From positions 44,570 through 108,569 of the forward strand of contig NZ_CALPCH010000009.1 of NCBI RefSeq assembly GCF_943193005.1: a DNA stretch of 64,000 nt, read 5' to 3'. Both the position numbers and the translations under genes were made by a program. The notes beneath the pieces were generated by a model, which was given only the letters and a program-made list of their open reading frames with translations, was not told the DNA's origin and made no database searches. The stretch comes from Pumilibacter intestinalis. Its GTDB lineage: Bacteria; Bacillota; Clostridia; Christensenellales; Pumilibacteraceae. This document shows, in pieces, positions 59,118-64,000 of this stretch; within the stretch, counting starts at the first letter, position 1, and the number at the start of each line of letters is the position of its first letter.

Positions 59118-61155
59118 AAGAAAAATACTCATAGTAGACGACTCCGAGCTTAACCGCGCGCTTTTGGCGGATATGCTTTCCGACCGTTTCGATATTCTCG
59201 AAGCGGAGAACGGCATGGAAGCCATGACAATATTGCACGAGCACGAGCTTGAAATCTCTTTGATGCTTTTGGATATAGTCATGCCCGTTATGGACGGTTT
59301 CGACGTGCTCGCAATGATGAACCAAAAGGGACTCATAAAGAGCATACCCGTTATAATGATTTCGGCGGAAACGGGCGGGTCGTATATAGACCGAGCTTAC
59401 GATTTGGGAGCTATAGACTACATAAGCCGACCTTTCGACGAACGCACGGTTATTCACCGCGTAACGAGCAATTTCATGCTCACGGTGAAGCAAAAAGAAA
59501 TGTCGGATATGCTCAGCGAGCAGATATACGAAAAAGAGAAAGACAACAGCCTTATGATAGAGGTGCTTTCTCACATAGTGGAGTTCAGAAACGGCGAGAG
59601 CGGCTTGCACGTGTTGCACGTTCATTCCATAACCGAAATGCTCTTGGAGCAACTCATGAAAAAGACGGATAAATATCCGCTTTCGGTAAAGGATATCCGC
59701 ATGATATCCAACGCGTCCGCGCTTCACGATATAGGAAAGATAACCATACCGAGCGAGGTGCTCAACAAGCCGGGCAGGTTTACTCCCGAAGAATTCGAGA
59801 TAATGAAACGCCACACCGTAGAGGGCGCGAAAATGCTCGACGACATACCTTTTCGCAAAAACGAGTTGCTCGTAAAAATAGGTTATCAGATTTGCCGCTG
59901 GCATCACGAGCGTTACGACGGCAGGGGGTATCCCGACGGACTGAAGGGCGACGATATTCCCATCGCCGCGCAGGTGGTTTCCATTGCCGACGTGTACGAC
60001 GCGCTCACGAGCGAGCGGTGCTATAAAAAAGCCATAGACCCCGACGCCGCGATAAAGATGATACTCGGCGGCGAGTGCGGCGCGTTCAATCCTCTGCTGC
60101 TCGAGTGCCTTACCGATATAGCCGAAGCGCTCAAAAAGGAGTTGAGCCTTATTTCGTTCGGGCACGCAACCGAGGGCGGCATACGCGATACCGTAAAAGA
60201 GGTGCTCAAAAACAGCGGACCCGAAGCGTCGGCGCGTTCCATAAAGCTCGTTGAACGCGAGAGAATGAAATACAAGTTTTTGTCGGACATTTCGCGCGAA
60301 ATCATATTCGAATACATAGCCATGCCCGAAATGATACAGCTTTCGGAGTGGGGCGCGGAAACTCTCGGAGTGCCCATCAAAATTATAAACCCCGCCGAGA
60401 ACGAGCAGTGGATTAGCGTGGTTGCGCCCGAAGATTACCGTGATTTTTTGGAGAAGATAAAAAAATCCACGCCCGAAAATCCCGTGGTTACGGGTAAATA
60501 CCTGATGAACATAGGCGGCGAAAAAAAGTGGAACAAGGTGATTGCCAAAGCGCTTTGGGGCGACTCCGAAAACCCCGAGTTCGAGGGCGCGATAGGCAAG
60601 ATAGTGGATATAAACGACGAAACCGCCGCAATGGAGTATCTCGAACAGCAAGCCGAGCACGACTCCCGCACGGGACTGCTCAACCACAACGCCGCCAAAA
60701 AGCGCATTTCGCAACTTTTATACGAGAACAAGGGCAAGAAGCGTTACGCGCTCGCAATGTTCGACGTGGACAATTTCAAGCAGGCTAACGACGTGTACGG
60801 GCACTTGTTCGGCGACGAGGTTTTGGAAGAAATCGCCAACCGCATAAGAGAAAACATTCGAAGCACCGATATAGGCGTAAGAATGGGCGGCGACGAGTTC
60901 ATAATATTCATGGAATACAAGGACTCCGCCGAACCGCAGATAAAGAGAATTTTCGAGCATTTAACGGTGAAATTCAGGCAGTTCGACGTGGGCGTGAGCA
61001 TGGGCGTTGCCTGTGCCGAGAATTTCGACGGCGACTATGAAACGCTGTTCAACATGGCGGACGCGGCAATGTACACGGTGAAGCGCAACGGAAAAAATTC
61101 ATACTGTTTTTACACCGACGAAATGCGCGACTGTTTGGGGAAAACAAGGCAGTGA
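59104..61155 (+). CDS. Response regulator with HD-GYP and GGDEF domains (c-di-GMP turnover)
   Basis: ATG 59104 has GAGGA 4 bases before it and lies inside the end of the kinase gene. In the 683-residue protein the receiver domain has acceptor D57 (LLDIVMPVMDG). The HD-GYP phosphodiesterase domain has HD at 208-209 (LHDIGK), HHERYDGRGYPDG and GYP at 275-277. A linker region resembling PAS (about 380-520) leads to a GGDEF domain with intact GGDEF at 595-599 (RMGGDEFIIF). It thus holds both a c-di-GMP-degrading and a c-di-GMP-making domain, with activity probably chosen by phosphorylation. Bifunctional proteins often keep only one active; here both motifs look complete. Confidence 0.92.
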   Translation: MRGNKRKILIVDDSELNRALLADMLSDRFDILEAENGMEAMTILHEHELEISLMLLDIVMPVMDGFDVLAMMNQKGLIKSIPVIMISAETGGSYIDRAYDLGAIDYISRPFDERTVIHRVTSNFMLTVKQKEMSDMLSEQIYEKEKDNSLMIEVLSHIVEFRNGESGLHVLHVHSITEMLLEQLMKKTDKYPLSVKDIRMISNASALHDIGKITIPSEVLNKPGRFTPEEFEIMKRHTVEGAKMLDDIPFRKNELLVKIGYQICRWHHERYDGRGYPDGLKGDDIPIAAQVVSIADVYDALTSERCYKKAIDPDAAIKMILGGECGAFNPLLLECLTDIAEALKKELSLISFGHATEGGIRDTVKEVLKNSGPEASARSIKLVERERMKYKFLSDISREIIFEYIAMPEMIQLSEWGAETLGVPIKIINPAENEQWISVVAPEDYRDFLEKIKKSTPENPVVTGKYLMNIGGEKKWNKVIAKALWGDSENPEFEGAIGKIVDINDETAAMEYLEQQAEHDSRTGLLNHNAAKKRISQLLYENKGKKRYALAMFDVDNFKQANDVYGHLFGDEVLEEIANRIRENIRSTDIGVRMGGDEFIIFMEYKDSAEPQIKRIFEHLTVKFRQFDVGVSMGVACAENFDGDYETLFNMADAAMYTVKRNGKNSYCFYTDEMRDCLGKTRQ

Positions 61156-61172
61156 AACGGGAGGAGATATAA

Positions 61173-61526
61173 ATGAACGTCAGAGAATGTTACGCCGCAA
61201 TGGGCGGCAATTACGACGAGGTGTTTTCGCGGCTTCGCACCGACGAACGCATAACCAAGTTTTTGTTTCGAGTGCTCGAGGATAAGAGCTTCGACTTGCT
61301 CACCGAGTCGCTCGCCGCGCATAATATGGAAGAGGCTTTCAGAGCGGCGCACACCATAAAAGGCGTGTGCATGAACCTTGCCATTACAAAGCTGTTCGAG
61401 TCGTCTAACAAACTTACCGAAACGCTTCGCGGCAGGAGCGAATACGGAGAAGATATAGAGCCGCTGTTGGCGCAAGTAAAAGAGGACTACGCTCTTACGT
61501 TGGATTGCATAAGAGCGTTGCAATAA
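61173..61526 (+). CDS. HPt phosphotransfer protein
   Basis: ACGGGAGGAG precedes ATG 61173. The 117-residue four-helix protein contains the HPt motif AAHTIKG with the phospho-accepting H60. It would carry phosphate between the hybrid kinase receivers and the receiver of the HD-GYP/GGDEF protein. Its place 17 bases after that gene, in the same operon, supports the circuit. Confidence 0.88.
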   Translation: MNVRECYAAMGGNYDEVFSRLRTDERITKFLFRVLEDKSFDLLTESLAAHNMEEAFRAAHTIKGVCMNLAITKLFESSNKLTETLRGRSEYGEDIEPLLAQVKEDYALTLDCIRALQ

Positions 61527-61548
61527 AGAGAGAAAAGGAGAAACAGTC

Positions 61549-61788
61549 ATGTCGAGAAAAAGCGACCTGAAAAAGGCGATACAAGAGAGCGAGGAAGAAA
61601 TAGAAACGCTTGAGAAAAAGCGCATACGTTCGCAGTCCGCGCTCTTGGAGGCATTTTTGAACCACACCGAACCGAGCGAGGCGGACTCCGAATATTTCCG
61701 CGTATTTACGTCGCTTATAGAACTCGAGCGCGAGAATTTGCGCCGTTTGTCTAAGGAGTTGAGCGAGCTGGAGGGTAACGAAGAATAA
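61549..61788 (+). CDS. Small coiled-coil protein of the phosphorelay operon
   Basis: AAAAGGAG precedes ATG 61549. The 79-residue protein is highly charged and almost wholly helical, with two heptad-like segments (DLKKAIQESEEEIETLEKK and LIELERENLRRLSKELSELE) around a short central region. It has no known domain, signal or membrane segment. It begins 22 bases after the HPt stop, so it is co-transcribed and may scaffold or tune the relay; this is inference. Confidence 0.7.
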   Translation: MSRKSDLKKAIQESEEEIETLEKKRIRSQSALLEAFLNHTEPSEADSEYFRVFTSLIELERENLRRLSKELSELEGNEE

Positions 61789-61844
61789 AGGCGGCTATAA
61801 CGGCGCGTCTTGTCACTGCGTTGTGCGCCTTTACGGGCTACCAT

Positions 61845-62076
61845 GTCATTGCGAGGGCACGCAGTGCCCGAAGCAATCCCCTGCATGGAACAAGTACAGT
61901 CACTACTCCGTTCTCATGCCGGAGATTGCCACGGGTGCAAGCACCCTCGCAATGACGTTAACATACAACCATGTCATTGCGAGGCATGAAATGCCGAAGC
62001 AATCCCCCGCATGAGGACGTATATCTTGTCATTGCGAGGAGGGCAAAGCCCGACGAAGCAATCCCCCGCATTAGGA
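61845..62076. repeat. Cluster of CATTGCGAG-type repeats (HPt operon to mntP gap)
   Basis: A head-to-head pair (61845 direct, GGAACAAGTACAGTCACTAC core, inverted half ending 61957), then two further direct halves from 61973 and 62029. The gap from 61789 to 62134 shows no gene or promoter of note. Confidence 0.8.
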
Positions 62077-62134
62077 ACTATCCCTCCCATAGAAAGCAAT
62101 AGCAACAACAACGAGCGTGCATACACTGGTAGTG

Positions 62135-62680
62135 ATGAACGTATTCGTTGTTTCCGTTATACTCGCGCTGGGTCTCAGCGCGGACGCGCTTGCTTGCGGG
62201 TTTTGCGCCGGCGCGTCAAGGCTGAAAATACCGCTTGTAAGCGCGATTGCCGCCGCAACAGTGTCGGCGTTGTGCGTTGCCGTGGGAATGGGTGCGGGCG
62301 GTAAGGTTGCTCCTCTTTTGCCCGAGAGCGCGGGCAGATACATATCTTTTGCCGCGCTCGGCATTTTCGGACTGATAAAAATAGGGAGTCGCGCAAACGT
62401 GCGAGAGGTCTTCGACTGCAACTGCGACAGAAATCTGTCGGTGGGCGAGGGGCTTGCGTTGGGTGCCGCGCTCTCGGTAGACGGCCTTGCCGCGGGTTTC
62501 GGCTATGCGGCGGGAGTTTACATGCTTGTTTGCACCGTCGCCGCCACGTTTGTATTTTCGGCGGCGGCTCTTTTTTTTGGCGCAAAAGGCGGAGCGGGTT
62601 CGCGCGGCGGCAGAGCGGGGAACATAACGGCGGGTCTTGCGCTCGTAATTTTGGCTGTGCAAAAACTTATCTTCGGATAA
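62135..62680 (+). CDS. MntP/YtaF-family membrane protein (putative manganese efflux)
   Basis: ATG 62135 gives 181 residues; GTG 62117 is possible in the same frame and neither has a clear ribosome binding site. Six membrane helices contain two family motifs in inverted-repeat position, LGLSADALACGFCAG near the start and LGAALSVDGLAAGFGYAAG in the middle, with the conserved aspartates. A cytoplasmic loop has the cysteine pair DCNCDRN. The MntP group exports Mn2+, while YtaF-type members are sporulation-linked with unknown substrate. No yybP-ykoY riboswitch is seen upstream. Confidence 0.8.
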   Translation: MNVFVVSVILALGLSADALACGFCAGASRLKIPLVSAIAAATVSALCVAVGMGAGGKVAPLLPESAGRYISFAALGIFGLIKIGSRANVREVFDCNCDRNLSVGEGLALGAALSVDGLAAGFGYAAGVYMLVCTVAATFVFSAAALFFGAKGGAGSRGGRAGNITAGLALVILAVQKLIFG

Positions 62681-62770
62681 CTTGTTTACTTAAATCCTTT
62701 ACAAAATTTTCGTATAGTGGTAAAATATATACGCAAAAAAAATTACTCAAAAGGGAGATAAGAAAACAAT

Positions 62771-63784
62771 ATGTCTCGTATAATGGATTCGATACGCGAG
62801 CGTGCGGCAAAGCTCAATCGCCACATAGTGCTGCCCGAGGGCACCGACGAACGCACTATTCGTGCGGCGGCGGCTATAACCGAACGCAAAATGGCGCGTA
62901 TAACCGTGCTCGGCAACGAAGAGGAAATGCGCAAAATGTGCCCCGACGTTAAGTTCGGCGGCTTTAATATCGTAAATCCGCAAACGTCGGACAAGCTGAA
63001 CGCTTACGCCGACCTGCTGTACGAGCTTAGAAAAGCCAAGGGCATGACGCGCGAAGAGGCGCAAAAGACCGCCGCCGACCCGCTCTATTTCGGCACGCTC
63101 ATGCTTAAGGCGGACGACGCCGACGGCATGGTTGCGGGTGCGCTCAACTCCACGGGGGCGGTGCTTCGTCCCGCGCTTCAGATAATAAAGACCGCTCCGG
63201 GAATAGGAAGCGCGTCGAGTTGCTTTATTATGGCGTTGCCGCCCGAGAACCCCGCGAGCAAGCTGTACGGCGAAGAGGGAGTGCTCGTATACGGCGACTG
63301 CGGCGTAATACCCAATCCCACCGAAGAACAGCTTGTGGATATCGCGTATTCCACCGCGAAAACCGCCCGCGACGTGTGCGGCTTTTCCGAACAGCGCGTT
63401 GCGCTCTTGAGTTTTTCCACCAAAGGAAGCGCGAAAGACCCGCTTGTGGATAAAGTTACGGGCGCACTTGCGAAGATTAAAGAAAAGTATCCCGATATGC
63501 TCGTAGACGGCGAGTTGCAAGGCGACGCCGCGCTTGTTCCGAGAGTGGCGGAAAAGAAAGTGAAAGGCGACAGCAAAGTTGCGGGCAAAGCCAACGTGCT
63601 CATATTCCCCGACTTAAACGCAGGCAACATAGCGTACAAGCTCACTCAGTACCTGGGCGGCGCGGAAGCGATAGGTCCGCTCATTCAAGGACTCGCCAAA
63701 CCCGTAAACGACCTCAGCCGCGGTTGCACGGTGGAAGATATAATTTCGGTTGTGGCTGTAGTGGTACTCAACACCCAAAAATAG
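62771..63784 (+). CDS. pta: Phosphate acetyltransferase
   Basis: AAAGGGAG lies 13 bases before ATG 62771. The 337-residue protein is the short (class I) form with motifs [18 protein letters not shown]-like helices, [25 protein letters not shown]-like [34 protein letters not shown], and [17 protein letters not shown]. It moves acetyl between CoA and phosphate, leading to acetate and ATP together with an acetate kinase encoded elsewhere. With AdhE it sets the acetate/ethanol balance. Confidence 0.96.
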   Translation: MSRIMDSIRERAAKLNRHIVLPEGTDERTIRAAAAITERKMARITVLGNEEEMRKMCPDVKFGGFNIVNPQTSDKLNAYADLLYELRKAKGMTREEAQKTAADPLYFGTLMLKADDADGMVAGALNSTGAVLRPALQIIKTAPGIGSASSCFIMALPPENPASKLYGEEGVLVYGDCGVIPNPTEEQLVDIAYSTAKTARDVCGFSEQRVALLSFSTKGSAKDPLVDKVTGALAKIKEKYPDMLVDGELQGDAALVPRVAEKKVKGDSKVAGKANVLIFPDLNAGNIAYKLTQYLGGAEAIGPLIQGLAKPVNDLSRGCTVEDIISVVAVVVLNTQK

Positions 63785-63799
63785 TCGGCGGGCTAACCC

Positions 63800-64000
63800 G
63801 TCATTGCGAGCGGCGTAGCCGCGTGGCAATCCCCTGCATGGAACAAGTACAGTCACTATTCCGTTCTCATGCAAGAGATTGCTTCGTCGCAGTGCTCCTC
63901 GCAATGACAAGAAAGCCGTTTGTCCGTCATTGCGAGCGGCGTAGCCGCGTGGCAATCCCCTGCATGGAACAAGTACAGTCACTATTCCGTTCTCATGCAA
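63800..64000. repeat. Tandem CATTGCGAG-type composite repeats at the window end
   Basis: A direct half plus core at 63800-63874 is repeated exactly at 63926-64000 (75 identical bases, period 126). An inverted half ending CTCGCAATGAC (63908) lies between. The window ends inside the second unit. Confidence 0.85.

Noticed and set aside
62076..62134. Manganese riboswitch (yybP-ykoY) before the MntP-like gene
   Set aside because: The space before the gene is short and largely repeat sequence; no paired conserved loops were found.
43384..64000. Repeats read as CRISPR arrays
   Set aside because: Unit length, spacing and orientation vary, halves are inverted relative to each other, and no unique spacers of constant length or cas genes are present.

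Overview
The window looks like chromosome from an anaerobic, saccharolytic Gram-positive gut bacterium, most likely an uncultured Clostridia (Bacillota). The signs are AGGAGG-type ribosome binding sites, sigma-A promoters (TTGACA-17-TATAAT), many lipoproteins with no outer-membrane genes, and the redox repressor Rex, AdhE, Pta and oxygen-sensitive NrdD/NrdG. The species cannot be named from sequence alone.

Layout. 1-6778 is the right end of an integrative conjugative element: a VirB6/TrbL-like membrane protein, a protein with two winged-helix domains followed by iteron-like repeats, a VirB4 ATPase and a tyrosine integrase, ending in a duplicated 3' piece of a tRNA-Ser gene (attR). Just beyond it is a chimeric gene: the start of an SSB-like protein joined in frame to the C-terminal end of a GH51 arabinofuranosidase. 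7.5-11.0 kb is ordinary chromosome (DEDD exonuclease, C_GCAxxG redox protein, membrane protein, dnaN, tRNA-Thr). 11.05-14.76 kb is an AT-rich island next to tRNA-Thr: a Fic protein, remnants of a KAP-like NTPase, a DUF4143 ATPase with a perfect operator-like palindrome, and a serine resolvase.

14.8-30.1 kb is one starch/maltodextrin locus. It encodes a starch-binding-like lipoprotein, a surface GH13 amylase, a secreted protein, a LacI-type regulator, a solute-binding protein, a cytoplasmic GH13, a glycogen/maltodextrin phosphorylase, a 4-alpha-glucanotransferase and two permeases. Surface amylase makes oligosaccharides, the ABC system imports them (its ATPase lies elsewhere), and the cytoplasmic enzymes turn them into glucose and glucose-1-phosphate. 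30-38 kb holds a candidate small RNA, a lipoprotein, a GH29 fucosidase followed by a DUF4430 lipoprotein and an ECF S component, and a GH106-like glycosidase. 37.9-51.2 kb is core anaerobic metabolism: the GGGtGRT/NifU-like pair, glpK, a RelA/SpoT-domain protein, rex, adhE, a phosphotransferase, nrdD-nrdG and a thioredoxin-reductase-like protein. 51.3-64 kb carries a pnuC remnant, corA behind a leader peptide, mnmA, a double-J-domain/Sel1 protein, a four-gene phosphorelay/c-di-GMP operon, a MntP-like gene and pta.

Three features cut across the window. (1) Four genes have consensus promoters whose -10 hexamer ends 6 or 8 bases before the start codon, which predicts leaderless or nearly leaderless mRNAs. 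(2) From 43 kb onward most gaps contain a palindromic repeat family (GTCATTGCGAG...GCAATC...), often as head-to-head pairs. (3) Several regulatory regions can be read directly: paired NrdR-like boxes upstream of nrdD, a leader peptide plus long inverted repeat upstream of corA, a palindrome at the rex start site, and shared TTAAACrGTTAA sites in the starch locus.
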